From contig NZ_PITQ01000013.1 in NCBI RefSeq assembly GCF_002834385.1, forward strand, positions 62,001 to 126,000: 64,000 nt of DNA, in the 5' to 3' direction. Positions 18,724 to 26,285 of the stretch are shown here, one piece after another. The translations under genes were made by a program, and so were the position numbers. The stretch is from Rahnella sp. AA (GTDB taxonomy: Bacteria > Pseudomonadota > Gammaproteobacteria > Enterobacterales > Enterobacteriaceae). Positions within the stretch are counted from its first letter, which is position 1, and every line of letters starts with the position of its first letter. The notes under the pieces are model-generated. The model did not search any database. It was not told the DNA's origin and was given only the letters and a program-made list of their open reading frames with translations.

Positions 18724-18969
18724 ATGAATATCGACGCACAGATAATTGCATCGTCCGCGTTGTTTGTAAAGTCTGAGACGGCAAAAAAGCACCTGCGCAT
18801 TGTGCGGGAACCGCTCAACAGTCAGGACATCACCGTACAGCTCAAGGCATTGGGGCGTCACATCGAGAAATGTCAGCGTAAACGCCAGTCCGTCAGGGTG
18901 CCCGCGATGCGAGTCAGTGAACTCGGGCAGGTATTGCGCACGCTGGAACTGAAACGGGCTTATGCCTGA
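18724..18969 (+). CDS. Hypothetical protein, 81 aa
   Basis: A small basic protein (HIEKCQRKRQSVRVPAMR in the second half) with a start after GGAG. Not recognised. It is followed by a GCCGCCC/GGGCGGC hairpin at 18978-18995. Confidence 0.6.
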   Translation: MNIDAQIIASSALFVKSETAKKHLRIVREPLNSQDITVQLKALGRHIEKCQRKRQSVRVPAMRVSELGQVLRTLELKRAYA

Positions 18970-19022
18970 TGACCTTTGCCGCCCTGCGGGGCGGCAATTT
19001 ACTGACTTTCAAGAGGTGAGCA

Positions 19023-19397
19023 ATGCCGAATAAACTGATTTTTAAAGCGGAAACGCTGGCACCTGTCATTCAGGACGTGAATAAAAATGCGTGTGAGTTG
19101 TGGTTTCTGGCTGATGACGGCATTTACCTGACAGCGTCAACCGCAACCTTTATCCGGAAAAAACGCAATATCTGTTATGCCGAAGGGTTTGATCCGGATT
19201 TATGGGACGACGCAGGGGCGCATTTTGACGCGATTGATAGCGTACTGGGTAATGGCGACATGTGGGAAAGCTTAAATTTGCAGCCAGAAATGCTGGATGC
19301 CCTGATGACCGGCAGGGCGGATCTGGCGATTGAGGTCACGGACAGCGGCTTTATATTTACAGCCCGCCAGCGGGATACGGAGGAAAAATCATGCTAA
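19023..19397 (+). CDS. Hypothetical protein, 124 aa
   Basis: The start at 19023 follows AAGAGGTGAG. The product is acidic (GFDPDLWDDAGAHFDAID) and overlaps the next gene by 7 bp, so the two are likely coupled. Not recognised. Confidence 0.65.
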   Translation: MPNKLIFKAETLAPVIQDVNKNACELWFLADDGIYLTASTATFIRKKRNICYAEGFDPDLWDDAGAHFDAIDSVLGNGDMWESLNLQPEMLDALMTGRADLAIEVTDSGFIFTARQRDTEEKSC

Positions 19398-20251
19398 ACG
19401 GACAGATTAGTGCGTTAGCCGATTTGGAAATCAACGGACAGCGGGCGGGGGAGGTGATCCCGTCCGTGGCGATTGACCGTATTCTTGCCCTGCGGGAAAA
19501 CGGCCTGAAACAGTACGCCGAAGCGCTGGACAAGCTTAACTCTGCCCGCAAGTTGCTGTTAGCCGCCACCGGCGGGGAGTATCTCTATGGTTTTGAAGTC
19601 TGCGTGAAGGATGCGGTGAGCTGGGCAGACCAACCGGAGCGGGCAGAAAAGGCCATCAAAAAGAGCGTAGACGGCAAAATCTGGCACCGGCTGATGAGTG
19701 AAACCGGCATGTTTACGTTGATGAGCGGTAAGCAGCGTGACGAATGGGACAGGCAGACAGACGGTGTAGACATGCCGGAAATCACGCTGGATACGGTGCT
19801 GGCAACGTTTGATCAGTTGCATACCCACAAAAATGACACGTTCGAACAGGGCGTGATTGACGTGTTCCGCTCGCTGTCATGGGATTACCGGACAAATAAC
19901 CCGTGCAAATTTGGGAAAAAAATCATCGTGTCGCGCCTGTTTAATACTTACAGCAGCGGCTATATCACCTTTTCGATTTCAGGGCGTTCAACGCTCGACG
20001 ATCTGGCGAAAGTTTTCTATCTGCTGGAAGGGCGGAACGTGCCGGATCATCGGATTTCCGAAGGGGCGAAGTTCAGCGACCACTACCAGCGGGAAGGTTT
20101 TTCCGGCAATGCCTACGAAGGGGAATATTTTTCCCTGCGGTATTTCAAAAAGGGTACGGCGCATATCACATTTAACCGGCCTGAGCTGGTAGACCGGATG
20201 AATGAGATTGTTGCCCGTTATTATCCGTCGATGTTGCCTGCAAGAGTGTAG
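19391..20251 (+). CDS. DUF4942-domain protein
   Basis: This 286-residue protein has the DUF4942 layout: an N-terminal helical region with DRILALRENGLKQYAEAL, and a C-terminal half with WDYRTNNPCKFGKKIIV, LDDLAKVFYLLEGR and GEYFSLRYFKKGTAHITF. The family occurs in plasmids and genomic islands; its activity is unknown to me. It ends the first block of leading-region genes, just before the third palindromic repeat. Confidence 0.78.
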   Translation: MLNGQISALADLEINGQRAGEVIPSVAIDRILALRENGLKQYAEALDKLNSARKLLLAATGGEYLYGFEVCVKDAVSWADQPERAEKAIKKSVDGKIWHRLMSETGMFTLMSGKQRDEWDRQTDGVDMPEITLDTVLATFDQLHTHKNDTFEQGVIDVFRSLSWDYRTNNPCKFGKKIIVSRLFNTYSSGYITFSISGRSTLDDLAKVFYLLEGRNVPDHRISEGAKFSDHYQREGFSGNAYEGEYFSLRYFKKGTAHITFNRPELVDRMNEIVARYYPSMLPARV

Positions 20252-20489
20252 GCCGGTGCGCTGGCGGGGAATTCTCCGCCATATTTTGGCCGCGCGAAAA
20301 GCTCTTGCAGGTCACTGCTGCGGCTACGCCGCGGCGGTTCTCCCGCATTTTGTTCTATTTACCTCTTCAGCGCTTTGCTTTAACCCGGGTGATATTCCCT
20401 GCCGTAATCTTCCTTTTTTTATTGATCCTCATCCTCTTACTACACCTGCTTATTTTCTGAATGTTCTTTCTTCCTGGTTATCTCTGTTT

Positions 20490-20909
20490 TGTCCGGGCGT
20501 CCCCTGCGGGCGGGCTGGTCGTGAACAGAGCCAGCAGGCTGTCTCTGCCCTGCGGGCGGCCATCCCTGACGCAACGGCAACACCGGCTTGCAGCGGCCAA
20601 TGGCCGCGCCGCTATCACTGCCGGTGATAAAGCCACCGGCGCTAAGGACGCCACGGCGTGCCGCCGCGTCGGGTGTATTCATCCGTCTGGTTCAGTGTGT
20701 TCATCACGGCTTGTTATCGCGCGGGTGGTTGAACGTAGCACCGTCTGGTCAGCCCAAAAGGGGTGAAATGCACTCCGCCAAAACTTTTCCTAGTTACTCG
20801 TAAAACTTTTGTCTCCGCCCCTTGTTGTCTGCCTGCGCCGTTACTCCGTTGCCCCTGCCGCGAGATAACAGACCGTTAGATGATTTTTCACCTTAAGGAG
20901 ATAACCCGG
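20490..20909 (+). promoter_or_regulatory. Leading-region repeat 3: candidate single-stranded promoter
   Basis: The third copy of the GC-rich folded segment. It shares blocks with repeat 2 up to and through the next start codon, and shares an AAAACTTTTCCT-like block (near 20780) with repeat 1 (near 10840). It precedes the last two leading-region genes. Function is inferred as for the other copies. Confidence 0.62.
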
Positions 20910-21311
20910 ATGCACACACATAACGTCAACGTCAAAACCGCCACAAGAAAAACGCCCGAAAGATTTTCACAGGTCAACATCTACAACGTGATTGCCGAAC
21001 AACAGTCGTTGTTATTACGTCTGGCTGGTTTATGGAATCTCCAGCTGTCACCAGAGGAAGAGCAGGAAGAAGTCAGCATGTTAGTGCTTCAGTTGGCTGA
21101 AAACGTCCGGTTATACGGCGTGACAGACTGGTCTTGTAAGAAGCCGAAAATTTTATGGGATATCGCCTGTTTCTGGATCCAGGCACAGAAGATGGCCATC
21201 AGTTTATATGAGATGAAAGGCGCCCGTGCCGTGGAATATGCCCGCAGTGAACTGGCCGATTTTTTAGCGCATGAAAAGTATTACAGGGACAGAGAAAACG
21301 CCACCGCATAA
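20910..21311 (+). CDS. Leading-region protein with shared N-terminus, 133 aa
   Basis: The start at 20910 follows AAGGAGATAACCCGG. The first 18 residues (MHTHNVNVKTATRKTPER) match the protein at 17616 apart from one Val/Ile change, and the remaining residues differ entirely. The body is helical (QQSLLLRLAGLWNLQLSPEE) and not recognised. The shared part looks like a leader carried with the upstream repeat, onto which different genes have been joined. Confidence 0.75.
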   Translation: MHTHNVNVKTATRKTPERFSQVNIYNVIAEQQSLLLRLAGLWNLQLSPEEEQEEVSMLVLQLAENVRLYGVTDWSCKKPKILWDIACFWIQAQKMAISLYEMKGARAVEYARSELADFLAHEKYYRDRENATA

Positions 21312-21377
21312 GCAGACATTCAAACCTTCATTTATTTCGGGGAGAGACTTCCTCTATCATAAAAGGACTAGCACAAC

Positions 21378-22247
21378 ATGATTTCATTATCTTCATTGGC
21401 TCAGAATAAAAAAAATCAGTCTCAGATTGTCGTGGGTACTGTGGTAACAACGAACCTGTATTCATTGGGGCGTGGCGTGGTATATCAGATCCACGGTGAA
21501 CAAAAGCCGGACACCATAGAAGAAATGGGCGGCGGCGTTATGGTCAGCGGCGGTAATGCTGAATTTGATATTGTTTATCTCTGCGGGAGATACAGTAAAC
21601 GTTTACCGGAGTGTATTTTGCGTGGCGTGCAGTGGGAAATTTTAGACGAAGTGGTCAGCGCCGATAAAATCAGCAGACTACTTGTAAATGCAGAAGAGTG
21701 TGCAGACAAAGAAAAGATTGAAGAAGAAAAGACTGCCCGTGCATTTTTAGCAGAAATTCAACGTTTAAAGACTGCGCCGGAATATGCACATCTTGAACAA
21801 GGAAGTTGCAGCAGCGGTAAACTGGCGGCTAAAAATATTCGCAAAGAACTTAAACAGTTTACGGGCATAAAATTTTCTGTCCGAAATCGACATTATGGTT
21901 CTGTGGATGTTAACTGGACGGATGGCCCGAAGCTGGAAAAAGTGAAAGCCATCATCGACAAATACAAGGATGGTTATTTCAACGGAATGGAAGATATCTA
22001 CGTATCCAAAGAGACGCCGTTTAATATGGTTTTTGGCAGCGCACAATATCCGAGTGCTAAGCGTTCGTATTCAGACGCGATGATCGGAAAAGCGATCGAC
22101 AAAATAATTTCTGCCTATGATTTGAAATTTGAAGTTTTACCGACAGCCGAAGATTTCAGAACGGGGAAGCTGTGGTCAGAAAAGCGTGAAGTTTTCCATC
22201 ACGGCTTACAGTCTAAAATACATGAGACTCTAGCAGGGATAGAATAA
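21378..22247 (+). CDS. LPD29-like domain protein, 289 aa
   Basis: The C-terminal half has the pattern of the large polyvalent-protein-associated domain 29: KNIRKELKQFTGIKFSVRNR, then VDVNWTDGPKLEKVKAII and YKDGYFNGMEDIY. The N-terminal half (VVTTNLYSLGRGVVYQIHGE) resembles a small beta domain that often accompanies it. LPD domains are known from long polyvalent proteins of phages and conjugative elements that act early in a new host. Here the domain stands in a short protein as the last gene before oriT, so it is the first whole gene to enter the recipient. Confidence 0.7.
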   Translation: MISLSSLAQNKKNQSQIVVGTVVTTNLYSLGRGVVYQIHGEQKPDTIEEMGGGVMVSGGNAEFDIVYLCGRYSKRLPECILRGVQWEILDEVVSADKISRLLVNAEECADKEKIEEEKTARAFLAEIQRLKTAPEYAHLEQGSCSSGKLAAKNIRKELKQFTGIKFSVRNRHYGSVDVNWTDGPKLEKVKAIIDKYKDGYFNGMEDIYVSKETPFNMVFGSAQYPSAKRSYSDAMIGKAIDKIISAYDLKFEVLPTAEDFRTGKLWSEKREVFHHGLQSKIHETLAGIE

Positions 22248-22254
22248 GAGAGAA

Positions 22255-22286
22255 GGGCGGTGTTATGCCGCCCTGAAAATTTTTGT
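22255..22286 (+). terminator. Terminator at the end of the leading-region operon
   Basis: GGGCGG and CCGCCC form a stem with a 7-base loop, followed by TGAAAATTTTTG. It lies 8 bp after the stop of the LPD29-like gene. Confidence 0.65.
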
Positions 22287-22400
22287 TCGCGCCGGTAAAA
22301 TGCTTACCGCATTGAGCGGTTCACATTTTATTCCCCGCCCGCCCCGATGGAAATAAAACACTTTCCATCTTCCCGCTGCCCCAGGGGGCGCCCTGATTAG

Positions 22401-22532
22401 AACGACTTACCCACATACCCACAATCAGTCATTTTAACCCTGAACAGGTTAAAATGCGCTGCGGCTATTTCACCGGGGTTTGAAAGGTAAAATAACCTTG
22501 CTGTCCTCATTTGGATATGTGGATAAGTCGTT
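22401..22532. repeat. Nested inverted repeats with paired DnaA boxes near oriT
   Basis: The outer arms AACGACTTACCCACATA (22401-22417) and TATGTGGATAAGTCGTT (22516-22532) are inverted with one mismatch. The right arm contains a perfect DnaA box (TTATCCACA on the minus strand), the left arm a near-perfect one. Inside is a perfect 10-bp inverted repeat, CATTTTAACC and GGTTAAAATG, at 22430-22456. The structure enters the recipient early. It may be a single-strand priming or origin-like site; this is not established. Confidence 0.6.
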
Positions 22533-22545
22533 GCCAATTTTCTGA

Positions 22546-23001
22546 CTAATGAATTGTCTTTTGCATTTTTATATTCATGTAGATTGTGTGGACTTCTTTT
22601 CCATACTTTTGACGCTTTGCCTTCTGCTCAGGCTTTTGAGAAAAGCCTGCATTATATGCGCCGACAGACTCCCAGTTCACTCCCCAGCGCTTGAAAGCGA
22701 TGGCGAGATAATAGGCACCCGTGTAAATGTTCATGCATTCATCCGAGTACAGTTTTTGCGGCGTAATACCAAAGCGTGAGAGGTGCGAAAAATTCTGAGA
22801 GTGGATCTGCATTTTACCTACAGCGTATTTATCCTGGCTAATGATATTCATCGCTTGTGAGTCCATCGATGATTCACGAAAAGCGACAGCTCGCAGGAGG
22901 TCCGAGTCAATATGATAGTCCCTGCCTGCTGCATCAAAACAATCTGAGGCATTGGCGGCGAACGTGAAAATGAAACAAAGCCAGGTGACAATCCTTGGCA
23001 T
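22546..23001 (-). CDS. Lytic transglycosylase, F gene X / VirB1-like
   Basis: This 151-residue protein has an N-terminal signal peptide (MPRIVTWLCFIFTFAANAS) and a soluble lytic transglycosylase domain. The catalytic Glu is in AFRESSMDS, followed by GKMQIHSQNF and the AYYLAIAFKRWG and SVGAYNAGF segments typical of the IagB/PilT/VirB1 family. It opens the peptidoglycan for the transfer apparatus. As in F (orf169), it sits on the leading side of oriT and is transcribed away from traM. Confidence 0.92.
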   Translation of the reverse strand: MPRIVTWLCFIFTFAANASDCFDAAGRDYHIDSDLLRAVAFRESSMDSQAMNIISQDKYAVGKMQIHSQNFSHLSRFGITPQKLYSDECMNIYTGAYYLAIAFKRWGVNWESVGAYNAGFSQKPEQKAKRQKYGKEVHTIYMNIKMQKTIH

Positions 23002-23426
23002 TATAATTCCCTTTAGCTTAGACCCTGCTACATCCTCACATTTTTGCCAGGAAATGCCAAGCGCGGTTATTCACAAGTCCGGAAAAATCGACAGTATAGA
23101 AATGCCTGCTCCTCTAACCAAAAGACTCACACACCTCGCAAGATTTCATCTTGCATGATTAACATGTTAAATCAGCAGGTTGCTTTCAAGTTTGTCTGCG
23201 TATTATATGGATGTTTAAAAAATAGAATCTAAATAGATTATATGAGCACTCTAACCAGAGTGTATTAGGATTATTCCAGATGATAAATTAATTCATTCAA
23301 GGGTTTACTTAGATTGGACTCTATGATCTAATCTTTCAAATAGTCTAATAAGAATCTATAAAATCAAAACAGATTCTTTAATAGAATCTATTGTGTACTC
23401 CACTTCAATATCAGCACATTTAAGGA
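23002..23426. other. oriT: Origin of transfer (oriT) with nic region and TraM/TraY-site-like repeats
   Basis: On the minus strand a perfect hairpin GCAAGAT-TTC-ATCTTGC (23138-23154) is followed by GAGGTGTGT and GAGTCTTTTGG. F has a GCAAAAACTTGTTTTTGC hairpin, then GTGGGGTGT, nic, GGTGCTTTTGG. By this alignment nic lies on the minus strand between 23129 and 23128, and the strand transferred first is the leading region. Between about 23220 and 23400 there are repeated AGAATCTA/TAGATT elements in both orientations, the likely TraM sites and intrinsically AT-rich bend region before traM. Confidence 0.82.
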
Positions 23427-23819
23427 ATGAATATGCCCAAGATTCAAACATTCGTAAGTTCTGCGATAGAAGAAGAAATCAATAATATCGTTTTAGAGAA
23501 GCGTACGGAAGGCGCGGACAGGTTCGAGGCTAACCTATCCAATACGACTTCTATGTTGGTAGAGCTTGGCTTACGCGTATATAAGATCCAAAGGAACAGG
23601 CAGGAGGGAGGATTTAGCCAGGTTGAATTCAATAAGGTTATGCTGGAGAACATGATCAAAACCAGCCTTATATCCCAAAAGTTACTAAGGATATCCTCCA
23701 GGAACGCAGAAATTTACGGGGTAGATGACTTTGAGATTTCTAGAATGTCGTCTCAAATAAAGATGGGAGTAGATACTATTATGGAGCAGTTTTTCCCCCT
23801 AACTTCTGAAGATGAGTAG
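23427..23819 (+). CDS. traM: Relaxosome protein TraM
   Basis: The 130-residue protein (F TraM is 127) has an N-terminal ribbon-helix-helix-like DNA-binding segment (PKIQTFVSSAIEEEINNIV) and a C-terminal tetramerisation helix region that ends in an acidic tail (FFPLTSEDE). It binds repeats between nic and its own start, bends the DNA and docks the relaxosome on TraD. The gene is directly downstream of the oriT repeats and should be autoregulated through them. Confidence 0.92.
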   Translation: MNMPKIQTFVSSAIEEEINNIVLEKRTEGADRFEANLSNTTSMLVELGLRVYKIQRNRQEGGFSQVEFNKVMLENMIKTSLISQKLLRISSRNAEIYGVDDFEISRMSSQIKMGVDTIMEQFFPLTSEDE

Positions 23820-23972
23820 ATAAAATCCAAGAGAATATTCCTAGGGAATTGATCTGGTATTATGGATTAAAATAAACATATTATTTGTTTTTAATAGAAT
23901 AACATTTCAAATGCCTTTGAATTTAATAGTAAGAAGAAGGTATATTTAGTAAGTGATATAAAACGCGTTGAC

Positions 23973-24006
23973 GTTGGTAATAGAGACGCCCATCTCTATT
24001 ACCAAC
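23973..24006. ncRNA. Perfect 14-bp stem-loop in the leader of the TraJ-position gene (FinP-like candidate)
   Basis: GTTGGTAATAGAGA and its exact complement enclose the 6-base loop CGCCCA, 30 bp upstream of the regulator start. In F-like plasmids the traJ leader folds into stem-loops that pair with the antisense FinP RNA. Position and structure fit that, but no finO gene is in the window, and a promoter for the antisense RNA was not identified with certainty. It could instead be a traM terminator, although it lacks a T-run on the plus strand. Confidence 0.45.
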
Positions 24007-24036
24007 TGACCAAAACATCCTGACAACGAGGTTGCT

Positions 24037-24312
24037 ATGGCTATAATGAATATTACTGATTCTATTTACTTCCGCAATATCTTTCCCGAGCTTACTGACA
24101 TTCAGCGTGAGACTTTGATTCTTTTTTGTACGGGGTTCTCCCTTAAGGATATTGCCCTTTATCGGAGCGTCTCGGTCCAGTCAGCAACAAAGACGCTTAG
24201 TGAATGTATAAGGCGATATGATGTCCCATCACGTGAGGCGTTAAGAAATGTCTTTCTTATTAGGTTGTTAGTGGGTGGGCGTGTATACCTAATGCCGTTA
24301 GCTAACGATTAA
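24037..24312 (+). CDS. LuxR-type HTH regulator in the TraJ position
   Basis: The 91-residue protein has a C-terminal LuxR/GerE-type HTH: LTDIQRETLILFCTGFSLKDIA, then SVSVQSATKTLSECIRRYDV. It lacks the longer N-terminal PAS-like part of F TraJ (about 230 aa). Lying between traM and traY behind a leader hairpin, it very probably activates the tra promoter. Short LuxR-type proteins are found in this place in several F-like plasmids. I leave the symbol empty because it is not clearly homologous to F TraJ. Confidence 0.8.
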   Translation: MAIMNITDSIYFRNIFPELTDIQRETLILFCTGFSLKDIALYRSVSVQSATKTLSECIRRYDVPSREALRNVFLIRLLVGGRVYLMPLAND

Positions 24313-24593
24313 TTACTTCTCAGTCTCAATTTGTTAGGTGTAATCGTTCAGGATTGCACCTAATTATTACCTATACATCTTTTCCTCCGGCATACTCCGC
24401 AACGTCTTAAAACACGTTTTTTTGCTGACATTTCTTTACATTATGGTTGGCGCCTTTTTTGGCAAAATCGATCTGTAGCCTAGGTGGAGACTGGAGAATA
24501 TTGATTTCAAATTTGGTTGATATATACAACTTTGAGTTTTTGAATTTTTAACTTATTATTTAATGAAATCTTACTGCAAATGGAGTTCAGGAA

Positions 24594-24932
24594 ATGAAAA
24601 AAAAGGAAGTAAGACTTATTGTCGAGTTACCGATGTTTTATGACAAATTTCTATCTGAATCATCGGAAAGAAGTTTTCGTACCAAGGCGAAGGAAGCGAG
24701 CATTAGATTACAAGATCATTTGAATAACTCGCTTAATTCGATCGTGCCTGATATTAAAAAGCCGGGGGTGATGATAACTCTTACCGTCGGTATTCCTATG
24801 GATTTCAATAAAAAACTCTCTATTTGTGCGATTATCAATGCCAGGGAAAAATCTAAAGAAGCCTCACTCAGAATACAGGACCATCTCTCAAGATTTTCAG
24901 GAATTGCGAGTATTGGAAGGAGGATAAACTAG
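24594..24932 (+). CDS. traY: Relaxosome accessory protein TraY (tandem ribbon-helix-helix)
   Basis: The 112-residue protein has two ribbon-helix-helix repeats: KEVRLIVELPMFYDKFLSES ... RTKAKEASIRLQDHL and VMITLTVGIPMDFNKKLSI ... REKSKEASLRIQDHL. F TraY also has two such repeats in one chain. It should bind oriT and the tra promoter, bend DNA and stimulate TraI nicking. It starts the tra operon and lies about 100 bp before traA. Confidence 0.9.
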   Translation: MKKKEVRLIVELPMFYDKFLSESSERSFRTKAKEASIRLQDHLNNSLNSIVPDIKKPGVMITLTVGIPMDFNKKLSICAIINAREKSKEASLRIQDHLSRFSGIASIGRRIN

Positions 24933-25036
24933 AAGCATCTGTTATGCAGCCATAACGCTTTCCTATTGGATAGCGTTATGGCGGTGTAACTATGTTACCC
25001 GAAAACCCTTATTTTAAATTTTACATGGAGTAAATT

Positions 25037-25378
25037 ATGGAATTGTCTATCAAGGCAAAGGGTATCTCTGTCTTCAAAAAAGTAAAATCTGCTTTTACCG
25101 AAATGAATCAGGCCCGCAAAGCTGCCGGTGGCGTTATTCCTGCCATTGCGGCGCTGATGTTGTTTTCAGGTAATGCGCTGGCTGATGACTTAATGGCTGC
25201 GGGTAAGGAAACTGTAACGGATACCTTCGGTGCGAATTCTGCCATTGCCACTTGGATTATTTTGGCAGAAGTAATCGTCGGTATCATCACATATATCAAA
25301 ACCAAAAATATGTTCATGCTGTTTGGTATTGCGGTCGTTATCGTGTTTACCACTATCGGGTTCGGTCTGGCAGCTTAA
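25037..25378 (+). CDS. traA: F-type pilin precursor TraA
   Basis: The 113-residue prepropilin has a long 50-residue leader ending in LFSGNALA, after which cleavage would leave a mature pilin of about 63 residues starting DDLMAAGKETVTDTFG. Mature F pilin has DLMASGNTTVKATFG in the same place. Two hydrophobic helices (WIILAEVIVGIITYI and MLFGIAVVIVFTTIGFGLAA) flank a short basic loop (KTKN). It forms the shaft of the conjugative pilus. Confidence 0.95.
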   Translation: MELSIKAKGISVFKKVKSAFTEMNQARKAAGGVIPAIAALMLFSGNALADDLMAAGKETVTDTFGANSAIATWIILAEVIVGIITYIKTKNMFMLFGIAVVIVFTTIGFGLAA

Positions 25379-25390
25379 TAGAGATTAAAA

Positions 25391-25699
25391 ATGAATACGG
25401 GAAACAATCTTGATAAATACCGTTTCCCGAAAACATTGAGTGAACAGCGCCGCTTTCTCGGATTGCCATTTGATGAAGCTATTCCCTCCATCCCCGTCTT
25501 AGTATGGGGGTTGTTAGCGCACAAAGCATTATTTGGAATGGGGTTAGCGGTGCTGATTTGGTTTTGTATTCACAGCGCGAAAAGAGGGAAGGGCAGTATG
25601 TGGCTCTATAACGTCCTGTACTGGTATTTCCCCACCGTATTATTTCGCACCGTCTTCAAGGTCATACCTGACTCAAGTTTTCGGCAATGGATTAAGTAA
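25391..25699 (+). CDS. traL: Type IV secretion protein TraL (VirB3-like)
   Basis: The 102-residue inner-membrane protein has a basic N-terminus (YRFPKTLSEQRRFLGLPFDE) and a paired hydrophobic region at about 33-60. Size, position right after traA and the LPFDEA motif fit TraL. It acts in pilus assembly. Confidence 0.92.
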   Translation: MNTGNNLDKYRFPKTLSEQRRFLGLPFDEAIPSIPVLVWGLLAHKALFGMGLAVLIWFCIHSAKRGKGSMWLYNVLYWYFPTVLFRTVFKVIPDSSFRQWIK

Positions 25700-25718
25700 T
25701 TAAATCAGGGACTGTATT

Positions 25719-26285
25719 ATGGAATTTACCGCCCGGAACTCCTCTAATAAAATTATCGCCTGGACGATGGCGGCACTTTTTCTGCTGCTCATTCTCGCGA
25801 TGGTGTCCGTCATTATGCTGGTGGTGCAAAACCGCTATCTGTCACAGCATCAGAAAACAACCACGGTGCCGATGGCGTTCACTGCGCCTTTCTGGACGTC
25901 GGAATCGGAAACCAGTCCGGGTTATATGCAGATGATGGCCCTGTCGTTTCTCTCCCTGCGGCTTAACGTATCGCCGGAAACCGTCGATGCCCAGCACGAG
26001 TTTTTACTCTCCTTTGCCAAACCCGGCGCACAGGCGGATTTCAAAGTAACGCTCGCTGGCGAGGCGCGCCGCATCAAGCAAAACGAGGTCAGCAGCGCGT
26101 TTTACCAGACGCAAATCAAGGTGTTTCCAGTTGAAGGCATTGTGGATATCCGCGGCATGCTCAATACCTGGATTGGTAACGGCAAACCCACGTCTGAAAT
26201 CAAGCATTACCAGCTCAAACTGGACTACGCCGGCGGCGTCACCACCATTGCCGCATTCCTGGAGGCGGACGATGCGAAAAAATAA
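25719..26285 (+). CDS. traE: Type IV secretion protein TraE (VirB5/VirB8-like)
   Basis: The 188-residue protein has one N-terminal membrane anchor (IIAWTMAALFLLLILAMVSV, residues about 13-32) and a periplasmic domain. The length equals that of F TraE (188). It belongs to the core of the pilus assembly complex. It overlaps traK by 14 bp. Confidence 0.93.
   Translation: MEFTARNSSNKIIAWTMAALFLLLILAMVSVIMLVVQNRYLSQHQKTTTVPMAFTAPFWTSESETSPGYMQMMALSFLSLRLNVSPETVDAQHEFLLSFAKPGAQADFKVTLAGEARRIKQNEVSSAFYQTQIKVFPVEGIVDIRGMLNTWIGNGKPTSEIKHYQLKLDYAGGVTTIAAFLEADDAKK

Noticed and set aside
20202-20803. Plus-strand open frames between the DUF4942 gene and the next gene
   Set aside because: They cover the GC-rich folded repeat, whose sequence is conserved as DNA with the other copies and not as protein.
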